From Sindora glabra (lineage: Eukaryota > Streptophyta > Magnoliopsida > Fabales > Fabaceae): DNA of 64,000 bases. The DNA lies in assembly GCA_020226215.1 (NCBI GenBank), contig CM035235.1, positions 44,545,511 to 44,609,510 of the forward strand. The letters are read 5' to 3'. Made by a program: the position numbers and the translations under genes. This document shows, in pieces, positions 13,333 through 25,151 of this stretch; the first letter of the stretch is position 1; each line of letters begins with the position of its first letter. The notes beneath the pieces were generated by a model that worked only from the letters and a program-made list of their open reading frames with translations, was not told the origin of the DNA and searched no databases.

Positions 13333-14245
13333 TGTTTATTCTTGCCTTGCAAATTCTATGATTGTGGTATTAGTAACTTGATAGAAATTATAGTTGTATG
13401 ACATTTTCTAAGCTTTTGCAATTCATTGATGCAATTTTTGCAAAATATACATTCTAAGGTGCATGAGCAATTTTATAGGGACGTCATTTGTTCCTTTATA
13501 TATAAAGCTTGTGGTAAGTGGTTTTTATTTGCTATTGATATCTTTATTGTATATTTAAATGTCTAACAAATTTTTTGAATCAATGAAATATAAATTTTCA
13601 AATGCTATTCTTTCTCATCTTATTTGAGCATTTGTTACTTCAATTTAAAAAAAAAAGAAATCAATTTTTTTCCTCTTTGTTTATGAACAAATTATGCTTG
13701 TTATGTAAATTGATCATATGTAAACATTGAGGTAACTTTGTTGTTGTTCTTATTCATAGATTGGTAGAATCACAAAATAGATTTGCAACAATAGTTCAAC
13801 CATAATAGATTCTTTAATGGATATAAATATATAAAAGTTTTATCAAATGTATACTTTATTTAATGCCCCTCTAATTTATGTAGATGTAAGATTGGACAAA
13901 TTTTGAAGGTTATTCAATTAATAAATAGTTAGGTTGGTTGGTCCTTCAATACATTTATTGGAAAATGGAGGAGGTTCATACACCGACAACATAGAATTCA
14001 TGTAAAGTTGTCACTTGATGTAGTTTAGCTATTAGGTAGAGATAGGAAATTGTGACCAAGCACTTTGACTTTTACTAGTCTAAATGAAAGCATTGAAGGA
14101 GAAAAAAGCCTTTCAAATGATTGCATAAAGGTCAAGTGCTCATACCTTTAGAAAATGGGGAGAGCTACAATAATTCAATTCTAAAAGCTAGTGATATATT
14201 TAACACCTGAAAGATAACTTTCAAATATATAAAAGCTGTTGCTTT

Positions 14246-14281
14246 TAAATTCAACCCGTGTATACTTCGGGTAAAATACTA
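14246..14281 (+). mobile_element. Helitron-type 3' terminus
   Basis: The sequence holds an ACCCG stem, a short loop and a CGGGT stem, then AAAATA and CTAG followed by T. A GC-rich hairpin roughly 6-10 bases before a terminal CTAG, inserted 5' of a T, is the hallmark of plant Helitron 3' ends, which terminate rolling-circle transposition. The corresponding 5' TC end and any replicase-helicase gene were not found, so this may be a non-autonomous or truncated element extending left. Confidence 0.55.
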
Positions 14282-14664
14282 GTAGAGGTAGATAAATACA
14301 AGAAGAGAATATAGGTTGAAGGCACCAATTCCAATTGATAAGTATTATAAATTGATGCTTATCATTAATTCATTACAATCAACTATTCAGTAAATCTTCA
14401 TTAGAATAAGTAACTGATATATGAAAGATATTTTATATACATTTATATAAATAAATATTTATAACACTTTGAAGTTATAAGTAGTTTTGTTTAAGTTTTA
14501 TTTATTGCTTACTATATTTTTACATGATTTTTAATTAGGTTTTTAAAATTTAGTAGTTCAAAACTATATATTTATTTTTTGTGTTGAATCCAACGGACCT
14601 AAACTCAAAGAAACAGACAATTAACAAATCATTATCGTGCGGCTCATAGCTTGAATGTTACTAA

Positions 14665-15104
14665 CCCTTTGTTTCGCACAATAAAAACAAATACTTCATT
14701 TCATTTCTAAATAATTTTTTTAAAATAATTTCTGACTTTAAGTAAATTAGGATTTCATTTCATTTATAATTTCTATTTCAATTATATTTGTATCATTATA
14801 AAATCAATCTAATTTGACAAAAATTTTACTAAAATTGATTTCATTTAATCTGAAAAGTATATTATATAAAAAATTTACCTTCTTTTTAACATTACATTTA
14901 TCATGATACCATTAAAATCTATTTTAATTGAATTATATGCATTTTTCAATACATTCCAAATAAAATTATTCATTTTGCAAATGAATCAGAATCATTATTT
15001 TTAATAAAACCTCTAAACAATAGAATTTATTTATAAATAAATTGAAAGTATTTCTATTAAAATGAAATGAAATTAACTAAAATAATTGCATGCCAAACGA
15101 ACCA
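14665..15104 (-). mobile_element. MITE family A, copy 1 (minus)
   Basis: This 440-bp element ends in CCCTTTGTTTCGC and GCCAAACGAACC, imperfect inverted repeats of hAT-like type. Read on the minus strand it aligns along its whole length with 46704-47156: both share TTAATTTCATTT, a TTTTAATAGAAAT motif, TTTATTTGGAATG-ATTGAAAAAT, and an ATGAAATGAAAT end. It is noncoding. No clear 8-bp target duplication is seen. Confidence 0.65.
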
Positions 15105-17264
15105 TAAGAAAACTAAATACATATTAATATTTTGAAAATAGGAGCAATAATTGAATCAGTTAATAATCTGCCAATCGATTAATAAATTTAGAAAAAAATA
15201 ATATAAAATAACTTAAAATATTTAAATTATTGCAAAATTAGAATTATGTATTTAAAATATGAAAATATTTCAGATATTTTTATAATTTATAACTGAAATT
15301 ATTAAAAAAATTAATATCTGCTATGAGTCGGAACTTTAAATTTCGAATACATATGTAGTAATAAGATAAAATAATTGTTTTATAAATAGTGGTAATTTTT
15401 CTTTTGGAAGAAGTCAACCAATTTTGACTGTTTCACTTGTTTTTTGACCAATTTATTCAAAATTAATTTTAAGGTTTAATCGGATTAGTCAAATAATCGA
15501 TTCATAAATTTTTTGATTGAAATGATCGATCTAACATCCTGTTTCAAACGTTGATACACATACATAAAATTTTGCTCCGATTAAAATGTTAAACAAAAAT
15601 GGAGAGATCAAACAATTTATGTAATTTTTAAAAAAAAATTATATAATTAATATTAATGTATAACTATTAAAATTTTGAAATATCATGATTCCTTGTAACT
15701 TTAAAGGCTCTACCATTGTCTGCTTGCATCTGATGCTTATCTTTTGGCTGAAATTATTGTCCTGTTCCATGACCGGGCACGTTTTCACCCGATAAAAATC
15801 GATATAAATTTCTTGAAATATAATTAAGAACTAAAAGGTTTTATAACCCATGGGATAGGCTTCATACAATATATATGCCTTTTTTAATACAACATTTATG
15901 GAATTAGTTATACATAATCTCGTCCCATATTTGAGGGAATGTTATTATTTTCAACTTTAAATTTTAAATATTATATAAACTTAAAGGCATGATAGCCATG
16001 ATAGGTACTTATATATTTGTACTAACATGTCATGCATTAGTTATGTCTTTAAAATTGACAAGTAAGCTCAAGCATTAAATTTTTATGATCACTTGGATTG
16101 ATGCATTATATATCGGATCTCTAGCTACGAATAATATGGTTTCATTGCAAATATTTCATTGTTATTGTTATGTTAATGTCTGAAATATTGGGTTCATTAC
16201 AAATATTTCATTGTTATTGTTATGCTTTTACTTGAGATATTGGTGTAAACTATATTTTAAGGGAAAGAAGAGAATACTCATATAAATACAAAGGAACTTT
16301 TCAAAAAATGATTTTTTGTATAATATTAAGTGATGAACCTAGTTGAAGTGGATAGTTCTCTGGCCTCGTTAATCTTAGTTGTCCACCTATTATTCAACAG
16401 TTGGTGCCTTTTCTCTTATAGAAGTAGTAAGGGATGATAAAATAATTTAGACCTATCTCATTGGATCTGTTGGGTACTTGATTTAACGAATCTGATCCAA
16501 ATTTGACACCGATTTTTAATTTGTATTTGAATTTAAATTTATAACATTCAACTAAATTTCAAGTTTGATTAGGTATCTAATTTGGAATTGATATATATTT
16601 TTACTTATTAAATTAATTTAATAGAATTGAATTAGATCCTTTTGAGAGGTCAATTGCAAATTAATTTCATAACAGCTTAACAGAAAAAAAAATTAACTTT
16701 GTCGGTATTGGCGATGAGATTAATATCACTCAAAATGTTATATTAATTAAAAAGTAAATTTTCAAGGCATTAAATGTACTTTCATAGGAGGTTGGAGATC
16801 GAGAGAAGTTTCACAACACCTTATAAATCATAAAAGGAATGATTTAACTGTTATGTACAATGATTTATTTAATTGAGTAATTTAAGATAGTGAAATTTAT
16901 TCAATCTATTAATAATTTTGACAAACAGATCTTATTATGATTTACATTTATTATTATAAAACTTATCATGATTCACATTTACAGGAGGTTTTAATAAATT
17001 TGGACTACTCAAAATTGAATTTATTTATTTTTGGATAATATGAATTGATTCATTACAGACTAGATAGATACAAATTGGATTACAGACTCACAATTAAAGT
17101 ATGCAACCCAATTCACCAAATTTCACAAACTCAAATCCCCAAAATTTGAGTTCATTTTTTTCAAAAGTAATATGAATTGGTCTGTCACTAACTAATTCAT
17201 ATTGGGTGCAGTTCACTTATTTGATACCCCTACACATATATTACAATTTTTATAAATAAAGAAT
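15105..17264. other. AT-rich spacer with a short tandem repeat
   Basis: No gene recognised. At 16138-16245 a unit of about 57 bp is repeated in tandem: GGTTTCATTGCAAATATTTC and then GGTTCATTACAAATATTTC, each followed by ATTGTTATTGTTATG. The rest is AT-rich and featureless to me. Confidence 0.4.
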
Positions 17265-17625
17265 ACTTCTTTTGTTCCTTATTATTTGTTGTATTTGGAT
17301 GAATTTTTTTATTTTTTTTATTTATCATTTTAGAAATTCAATAACATATTAGATACTTTTTTTGAATTTTACCTTGTTTTCACTAATAAATACTTCATTA
17401 TTCAACACATTTATCTTATAATACCTCAATAAATTTATTTCAATGTATTTCTCTCTCCATGTTCAACATTTTATGGATAAAATAAAAGATAAGGCAGATT
17501 TTGACCTTAAATTAAATGGTTGTTTTGAAAAGTCCAATAAGAATAAACACATTAAAGTATTTTATTAATCTTTATAAAATTAGTTAACTACAACAAATAA
17601 TAAGAATTTATGAATGGAGAAATAA
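17265..17625. mobile_element. Stowaway-like MITE
   Basis: The left end TACTTCTTTTGTTCCTTATT continues ATTTGTTGTATTTGG; the right end, reverse-complemented, is TATTTCTCCATTC followed by TTATTATTTGTTGTAG. These resemble the TACTCCCTCCGTTCC termini of plant Stowaway (Tc1/mariner-derived) MITEs, with TA at each edge as expected for TA target duplication. The 360-bp interior is AT-rich and noncoding. Confidence 0.5.
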
Positions 17626-18271
17626 AAAGGAAATGTCCAATTTGAACTAATAAAATTTATTACAATTCAAATATTTTAATAAATTAATGAAATAAGAATT
17701 TATGAACACTTGTTAAAAAATAAATTAAAGATAAAATGAACTAATAAAAGTTAATATGTTGTACTGCTCTTCATTCATTCCCAATTCAAGTAAGGTGAAG
17801 CAAAGTAAAAAATGAATTAATGTTTTATGTAGTTTTGATTACGGGTTTATTAATTATGAATTTAATTTTAGAGGAGGGACTTTACATGAAGGTAAGTTGA
17901 AATCACTTATATCAAATTTATACCACCAATCCCAATATAGTTTAATGGTTAATATTAATTTATTTTTCATCACTTTTACATTCCATCTAATCTATTCTTC
18001 TTTTGATTAAATAAATTAAATAAAAATATTTATATCATTAATATACTAAAAATTTATTGTGGTTAAATTTTAAATCATATGCATATAAGTTGAGGCAATT
18101 GCTTCACAAAAATTATTAAAATCATAAATATTTCTTACACATTGGTTAATGAATAATTTTAATTTAGAATAAGGAACAATAAATAATGTTGGAAATAAAG
18201 TATTTAAATTATATTAATATCCAAAAATTAAAGACATATTTTTTATGTGCATTGACAATAAGAAAATTTCA
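17626..18271. other. AT-rich spacer, nothing recognised
   Basis: AT-rich DNA between the Stowaway-like MITE and the CACTA-like element. I see no coding or repeat signal that can be supported. Confidence 0.3.
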
Positions 18272-18749
18272 CATTACAAGAAAATATGCATTCAACAATG
18301 GAACTTAGTAATAGGTGTTTAACAAAAGAATTAAAGCCAGTTTTTTCGTTGGTAAATGGGATTTCAAGAATCATCTTTGTTTTATGAATTTAGTGACATA
18401 TTCTCCCTTCTATTATTATATATGTCACTAGTTTTTTAGATTTCTAAACTTTTTCCATCTAAAACTTTATTTGTCATCAATTTTGTTCATAAATTTCACT
18501 GATAGAGTTAGCTACTAAATAAAAAAAATTAGAGTTTCAAATTACCGATGAAATTAACAACGAATTGGGTATGAAAATTTAAAAAATTATTTGGCTGTGG
18601 AATGGTTTTTTCTTCTAAAATTGACAATGGAATTACTAGTAGAAGTCTTTTTATCCATTGCTAATTTCATCCCTAAGTTAAATGCACCATTTTATTAAAG
18701 AGTTTTAGTGAAGGAAATATTTATTGCTACTTCTGCCACTAAATGCACA

Positions 18750-18905
18750 TGTATATTAATAGCTACAAATAAACCCTCATTTTCCCCTTTCCTTCATGCT
18801 GAATACCTCTCCTTCATCTTTTACCGCTAACCTGCACCTCTCTGTCAAGCACCGCCACCTTCTACCGCTATGGTTTGCTCCACTGCCATTTGAAGCGAGA
18901 CTCAA
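18750..18905 (+). promoter_or_regulatory. Possible leader exon of CACTA-like element
   Basis: An AAATAAACCC stretch is followed by a C-rich, purine-poor segment and then a good plant splice-donor match, CGGTAAGTTTT near 18908. The same order (TATTTATT, C-rich leader, AAGGTAAGTTT) occurs in the CACTA element at 40490-40555. This suggests a transcribed leader exon left from a parental element. Functional status is unknown. Confidence 0.3.
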
Positions 18906-19345
18906 TCGGTAAGTTTTTGCTAGCCAAATTGTTGTTTTTTATGTATATTTTCTGTTTTATCTTTCTAGTATGTGTTTTATAGATGATTAAATCTCTAATT
19001 TCTTTAATTTTATGCTTTTTGTTTTATATTTTCTATATTTTCTTCTATGTCCCTTGATTGGATTTTATTGTTTTGAACTAAAAACTAAAATTCATGTTTA
19101 TATCCACATTCACCGTAAATTTTAGGGTGTATTACATATTTTGAATTGTCTTCAAGTTTCATCCTGATTGTAGACCAAGGGAAACTCTTTGCTTTAAGAT
19201 TTACCGTACATCCTGATCGTTGACCAGGTGAAACTCTTTGCTTTAAGGTTCACCATACAGTTGCTTTGGACGCCTATACCATACCTCAGAAAAGCCGTTT
19301 TCAAGGAATCACTAGTCATCTTTACTTAGAAATGATACTTATGTT

Positions 19346-19936
19346 TGTTGAATAGTTGATGTTTCAAAATTTGAGCCACATCAATGAATGCTGTCCTTGA
19401 GAATTATTTTGCCTACACGATTATTCCCTAAGATAGAATAGATTCTTCTTGATATAGATAGGGATACAGAACTACAAGAAATAAAATGCAACCCAAATAT
19501 TTCAAATGGGACAAGCAAGAATTTTTTCATTACCTTGCAAGAATTAATGTGAGTTAAAGAAATTTATTACAAATCAATGGTAGTAAAGGATGACTATTAT
19601 AAAATCTCCAATGGAAAACTTTTAAAATTCAAAGTTACATGATAAGGCAAAATTTTCTACCTTTTCTAGGTAACCCCCTTTTTTGTTTAATAAAATTTGT
19701 GCAAAAACAATCTTTAACCATGTATTATCTTGCACACAAGGGGGGAAATTGATGAATTTCAACTAAGTTATTCTCAACTTAGTCCATTCTTATGTGCGCA
19801 AGCCTACTTCCTTCCTTTGCTCTTTTACTAGCCCAATAACCTTTCTTAATATATATACACTCAAAATTCTCTTAGTTCGAGCAATGTAGGACTTAGTCCT
19901 TTTGAAATACTCTTTTTTTAATTTCTACACTTAACA
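19346..19936 (-). repeat. Copia 1 3' LTR
   Basis: On the minus strand it starts TGTTAAGTG and ends AACA. It aligns with 24451-25151 but lacks about 110 bp found there (the AATTAATGAG-repeat section near 24660-24775), so one LTR has been internally deleted. Confidence 0.85.
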
Positions 19937-20559
19937 ATCCCTCACATATTTCAAAAGGTACAAAGAAAGAAAGAATATCTAGGTTGCAAGTTTGGATGTA
20001 AATGTTTTGAATCTAGTGTCTTTTGGACTATGAACTAGATTTAGACTAATAAAACTTAACACAGAGAGCTATTAGTGAAGCTTATTGCTTTTATGAACCA
20101 ACAACTCTTGTTGTATGTTAGAGGTTTTACTAATCAATTTATACCACCACAATTTTCTGTTGTTTCTTCTATTTTGCACTTTAATCGGCCATGCACATGC
20201 CTAGTTTTAATGAATGCTTTAGAGATTTTGCTACAATCTCATAAGAGTGGCCCCACTCCACACTTATATAGGTGATTTCATCAAGTGTATTTGTATTTAA
20301 TACACCACCTATAAGGACTATGAAATCATTAAGAGCTTTGGGGTCATCCTCTCAATAAAATGCATTCTAGCATTTTTTCTTACACCATAGGAAGGGACTA
20401 AAGTTAAGTGCTAGCAGAACTAGCAGTGACTTGTTATTACCCATATGAACCTTTTTCATGGGATCCCCAATTATAAAGGTTAGGTTACCATCAATATTAA
20501 TTTCAAACTAGCTTAAGTTCCATTCCCCTCGATGCTTTAAAAATTATTTTTCTACCTAA

Positions 20560-23460
20560 GGGTTTGGTCAGGGGATCTGCCAAATTTACTTCTGATCTCA
20601 CAAAATTGATCAATATAATATCATCTTTCAACATTGCTTAATCACATCATGTCTTTATCGAATATGTCTACTTTTCCCATTGAAAGTTTTGTTCTTTGTA
20701 ATGGCTATTGTTGCTTGGCAATCATAGTGTATAGATACTAATGGTATAGGTTTTACACTTAAAGGAATATTTGCTACGAAGTTTTTCAATCACTCAGCCT
20801 CATTGCCAGCCAACTCCAAAGCTATAAACTTTGACTCCATAGTGGATCTAGCTATAATGGTTTGTCTAGCTAACTTCCAGGTTACAACACCACCACTAAG
20901 AGTGAATATATAACCACTACTAGATTTTGCCTCATCTGAATCTGATATCCAATTAGCATCACTATACCTTTCAAGTATAATGGGAAATCCATTATACAAG
21001 ATACCATAATCCATGGTACCTCTCAAGTATCTTATTAGTCGGACTAATGTAGACCAATAATCACTATTTGGATAGTATGTATATTTGCTCAATCTACACA
21101 CAGCATATGCTATATCAGGTCAGGTGAAGTTCATTAAGTGCAACAAACTTCTAATAATTTGTGTATATTCATATTGAACCATAAGTTCACATTTTTTTTC
21201 ATTAATTGAGTGCTAGCATTATAAAGAGTACTTACAAGTTTATCATCAAAATGATTAAACTTTTTAAGAATTTTTTCAACATAATGTTCTTGTGATAGCA
21301 ATATGCTATCACCTTTCCTTATGATCTTATCACCTAAAATCACATTCACCTCATCCATGTCTTTCATATCAAATTCAGAAGTGAGAAATTGTTTTATTTT
21401 GAGCACACATTTATACTTATTCCAAAAATGAACAAGTCATCCACATATAAACAAATAATAACACATTCATTATTCACAACTTTTGTATAGACACATACAT
21501 CAACTTCAATAGTTGAAAACCCATCTTTTATCAAAACTTTATCAAATTTCTCATTCCAATGTTTAGGAGCTTGTTTCAAGCCATATAAAGATTTAATAAG
21601 TTTTCAAACTTTATTTTGTTGACCAGGAATATTATAACCTTCTGGTTGCACCATATAAATTTCTTTTTCTAAATCACTATTTAAAAATATAGTTTTAACA
21701 TCCATTTGATAAACATAAAGTTTGTAAATAGAGGCTAAAGCAATTAAGACTCAAATAGAAGAAATTCTAGCAAAAGGTGAAAATGTGCCAAAATAATTAA
21801 CATTTTGATTTTGTGTAAATCTTTAGCCACTATCTTTGCTTTTATATTTATCAATAGTCCCATTAGGATTATATTTCCTTTTGAAAATCCATTTTCAACC
21901 AATAGGTTTTACTCTTGGAGGTAAATCAACTAAGATCCAAGTGTTATTTTTAATAATAGAATCAATCTCAGATTTAATTACTTCTTTCCAAAATGGTGCA
22001 CCAGGTGATTTGATTGCTTCAAAATAAGTTAATGGTTCATCTTATACCATGTAAGTATAAAAATAATTTTCAAAGCATACTTCTTTTCTTTGTCTTTTAC
22101 TTCTCTTTAATTCCTTAGATAAGTTTTCAATATAATTTTGTTCAAACAAGGAAGAAGCATTTTTTGTTGTTTGAGAAATATTTTTAATTTTTAGAGGAAA
22201 AATATGTTCAAACAATTTAACATCCTTTGTTTCTGCTATAGTATTATGATCAAGTACATCACTTTATAAAACAAGAAATCTATAGGCAGCACTATGCTCA
22301 GCATAACCAAGAAACATACAACTAGAAGTTTTAGAACCAATTTTCCTTTTCTTAGGATCAAGCAACATAACTTTTGCAAGACAACCCCATACTTTTAAAT
22401 AATTTAAATTTGGAGCATAACTTTTCCATAATTCATATGGTGTCTTACCAGTTTTCTTATGAGAAATTCCATTTTGAAGGTAACAAGCTAACAGTAAAGC
22501 TTCTCCCTAAAGATTATTAGGAGTAGATAAGCTAATTAACATGGCATTCATCATTTCTTTTAATGTTCTATTTTTCCTTTTTGCTACTCCATTAGATTCA
22601 GGAGAATATGGTGGGGTTATTTCATAATTATCCCTTCTTTTTCACAAAAAATCATTAAATAAGGTATATTCTCCTCCTCTATTCGATCTAACTCTTTTAA
22701 TTCTTTTATTTAATTGATTTTCCACTTTAGCCTTATATAAAATGAATGTATTAAAGGCTTCATCTTTATTCCTAAGTAAATACACTTTAATATATCTTGA
22801 AAAATCATCAATAAAAGTTATATAATATTTTTTCCTCCCCTAGTCATAGTTTATTTTAAATCACCTAAATCAATATGGATTAAATTAAGTAATTTAGTTT
22901 CTCTATGTACAGAATGGTGAGATTTTTTAATTAGTTTACATTCTACACAAATTTCACATTTATTTAAACGTGTAGCACTTATGCCCAAAATTAAACCAAG
23001 ATTTTGTATTTTTTTAAGATAAGATATACCAATATGCCATAATCTAGCATGCCATATATTAGAAGATTCAAGCAAGTAAGTAGAAGATGATGCATTCTTA
23101 TTAAGTTCAAAAACACTGAGTACAAACAGTGCTTAATTACAATAACCTTTGCCCACAAAAATATTGCTCCTTGTCATTATGATCTTATCATATTCAAATA
23201 ACACTTTAACCCCAGCTTTTCCCAATAAATCTACAAAAATTAAATTTGCTCTTATGTTAGGCACATGAAGGACATCCTTCAAAGCTAAGGTTTTTTCGAA
23301 TGTAAGTGTGAGAAAAATATTTCCTTTTCCTAGAACCTTTGAAGTTCTAGAATCATCAAGATAAACACATTCTTCTCCATCCCTCACAAAAAGTGTAAGA
23401 CATAAATATTTCTTTATTTGCACATATGTGCTTGGTAGCCCTAGACTCTATCACTCATTC
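20560..23460 (-). pseudogene. Copia 1 pol (PR-INT-RT-RH, decayed)
   Basis: Minus-strand domains in order: protease around 23455, where the usual DSGAT motif reads ESRAT and the preceding Trp codon is TGA; GAG-pre-integrase block HARLWHIG near 23050 with the paired cysteines CEICVEC; integrase to about 22000; reverse transcriptase with KQAPKHWNEKFD near 21575 and the catalytic LYVDD at about 21440; the MKDMDEVNVILG block near 21360; RNase H with YSDANW, SGYIF and the STMESKF block between 21000 and 20820. Several frameshifts and stops interrupt it. It would have encoded cDNA synthesis and integration. The altered protease Asp is a further sign of inactivity. Confidence 0.9.
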
Positions 23461-24438
23461 TTTCACATTGGCCACAAGAAAAGCTTGTGAAACAATCACA
23501 GCAATTATATCATCTTTTTGAACCAAGTTTGCACTTGGATTAGAAGGATTGTTATTTTTGGCTCTTTTTCTGCATTGTGTAGCATGATGACTTGGCTTTC
23601 CACAAACATAACAAATTGCTTTCTTTTTAAACTTGTGGTTAGTGGCTTTAGGCTTGTAATTAGACTTTTTATTATCATACCTCTTTTTGCTAGGCTTTGT
23701 CTCCACTAAATTTGCCTTTGAAGTCAACTTTTTGGCTTTGGTTGCTTAAAGCTCCTTTCTATTTGTATCCTCAATGATTATATGGGTAATGAGATTAGAT
23801 AAAGACAGTTCCTTGTGCTTATGCTTAAGTTGTTGCTTATATTCTTTCCAAGATTTTGGAAGTTTCTTAATGAGTATACCTACAACAAATTCATCAAGCA
23901 AATTAATCTTTTCCACTCGAAGGTTCTCTAGCAGTTTTTGATACTTATTGATATGGATTTAATACTTTATCCTCCATCATCTCCCATTAGTAATAATTTC
24001 CTATCATGAACTTTTGTTTTTGAACCTCCTCGACAGTGTATTTTGCACGCAAAGATTCCTAAATTTTGCTAGCCTCCTTGTGTGTACAGTAAACATCAAA
24101 GAGATCATTAGATAATGTGCTAAGAATTGTGTGCCTACATACTTTGTTGACATAATTCAAGCATCCAACTGAGCTTTATCTGCTGTTCGTAATGGTCTCC
24201 AATCAAAGAGAGCACCAGTGACACCATGCATGTCCAACGTGGAAAATACATGCTCTTACCATCTTTAAAAATTCTATCCTCCAAAGGGCTCAATTTTGGA
24301 ACAATAAAGAAAGGGCTTAATGGTTAGGACATATTGAACAGGAATAGGAACATCAACATTGACGTTGTTAGTAGTAACACTAGTGCTGGGACTATCAAAG
24401 ATAGCAATGGGAGCAGGAATGGAAGTAGTAGTGTCCAT
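23440..24438 (-). pseudogene. Copia 1 gag (decayed)
   Basis: The predicted start is the ATG at 24438-24436, followed by a Thr/Ser/Pro-rich leader (MDTTTSIPAP...). Gag packages element RNA. Near 23612-23570 lies a zinc knuckle of the CX2CX4HX4C type, read as CYVCGKPSHHATQC, the nucleic-acid-binding motif at the end of copia gag. Upstream parts are broken by frameshifts and stops. The frame then continues into the protease. The knuckle makes the assignment secure; the start is inferred. Confidence 0.8.
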
Positions 24439-24450
24439 AATTCTCAAGAT

Positions 24451-25151
24451 TGTTAGCGGAATAGTTGATGTTTCAAAATTTGAGCCACGTTAATGAATGC
24501 TATCCTTGAGAATTATTCCACCTACATGGTTATTTATCAAGTTATAATAGATTCTTCCTGATATAGATAGGGATATCGAACTGTAGGAAATAAAATGCAA
24601 CCCAAATATTTCAAACGGGATGAGCAAGAATTTTTACATTACCTTGGAAGAGCAAAAAACTATTGTATATATCAAAGAGAAGATAAATGTTTAGCACTAG
24701 ATGAACGTTGGAGAATTAATGAGTGTTAAAGGAGAATTAATGAGAGTTAAGGAAGAATTAATGTGAGTTAAAGAAATTTATTACAAATAAATAGTATTAA
24801 ATGATGATTATTATATAATCTCCAACAACAAACTTTTAAAATTCAAAGTTAAATTTATAAAGCAGAATTTTCTATCTTTTCAAGGTAACCTCCTTTTTTA
24901 TTTAATGAAATTTGTGCAAAAACAATCCCTAACTGTGTATTATCTTGCACGCAGGGGAGGAAATTGATGAATTTCAACTAAGTTATGCTCAACTTAGCCC
25001 ACTCTTGTGCACATGAGCCTACTTCCTTCCTTTGCTCTTTTACTAGCCTAATAACGTTTCTTAATATATATAAACTCAAAATTCTCTTAATTTGAGCAAT
25101 GTGGGACTTAGTCTTTTTGAAATACTCTTTTTTTTATTTCTGCACTCAATA
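24451..25151 (-). repeat. Copia 1 5' LTR
   Basis: Upstream LTR in element orientation, 701 bp; shares GATATAGATAGGGATA, ATGCAACCCAAATATTTC and the CTCTTTTACTAGCC section with the partner LTR. Immediately inside it, on the minus strand, the gag ATG follows after only 12 bases, so no usual initiator-tRNA-Met primer site (TGGTATCAGAG) is present. Confidence 0.85.

Larger units (their letters stand above)
9921..14245. other. AT-rich stretch, possible Helitron body
   Basis: No gene could be recognised. Plus-strand open frames at 11024-11296 and 11336-11527 are low-complexity and hydrophobic without known motifs. Because a Helitron-like 3' terminus lies immediately downstream, part of this stretch may be the body of that element, but I could not find a 5' TC terminus or any Rep/helicase motif. 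Two internal repeat pairs are listed separately. Confidence 0.35.
19346..25151 (-). mobile_element. Ty1/copia LTR retrotransposon 1
   Basis: A nearly complete copia element read on the minus strand, bounded by two related LTRs and a perfect 5-bp target duplication ATGTT (19341-19345 and 25152-25156). Gene order on the minus strand is gag, protease, integrase, reverse transcriptase, RNase H, which defines Ty1/copia. A purine tract (GTGAGGGAT on the minus strand, 19937-19945) abuts the 3' LTR. Many stops and frameshifts make it non-autonomous. It sits inside the CACTA-like sequence at 18272-27111. Confidence 0.9.
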
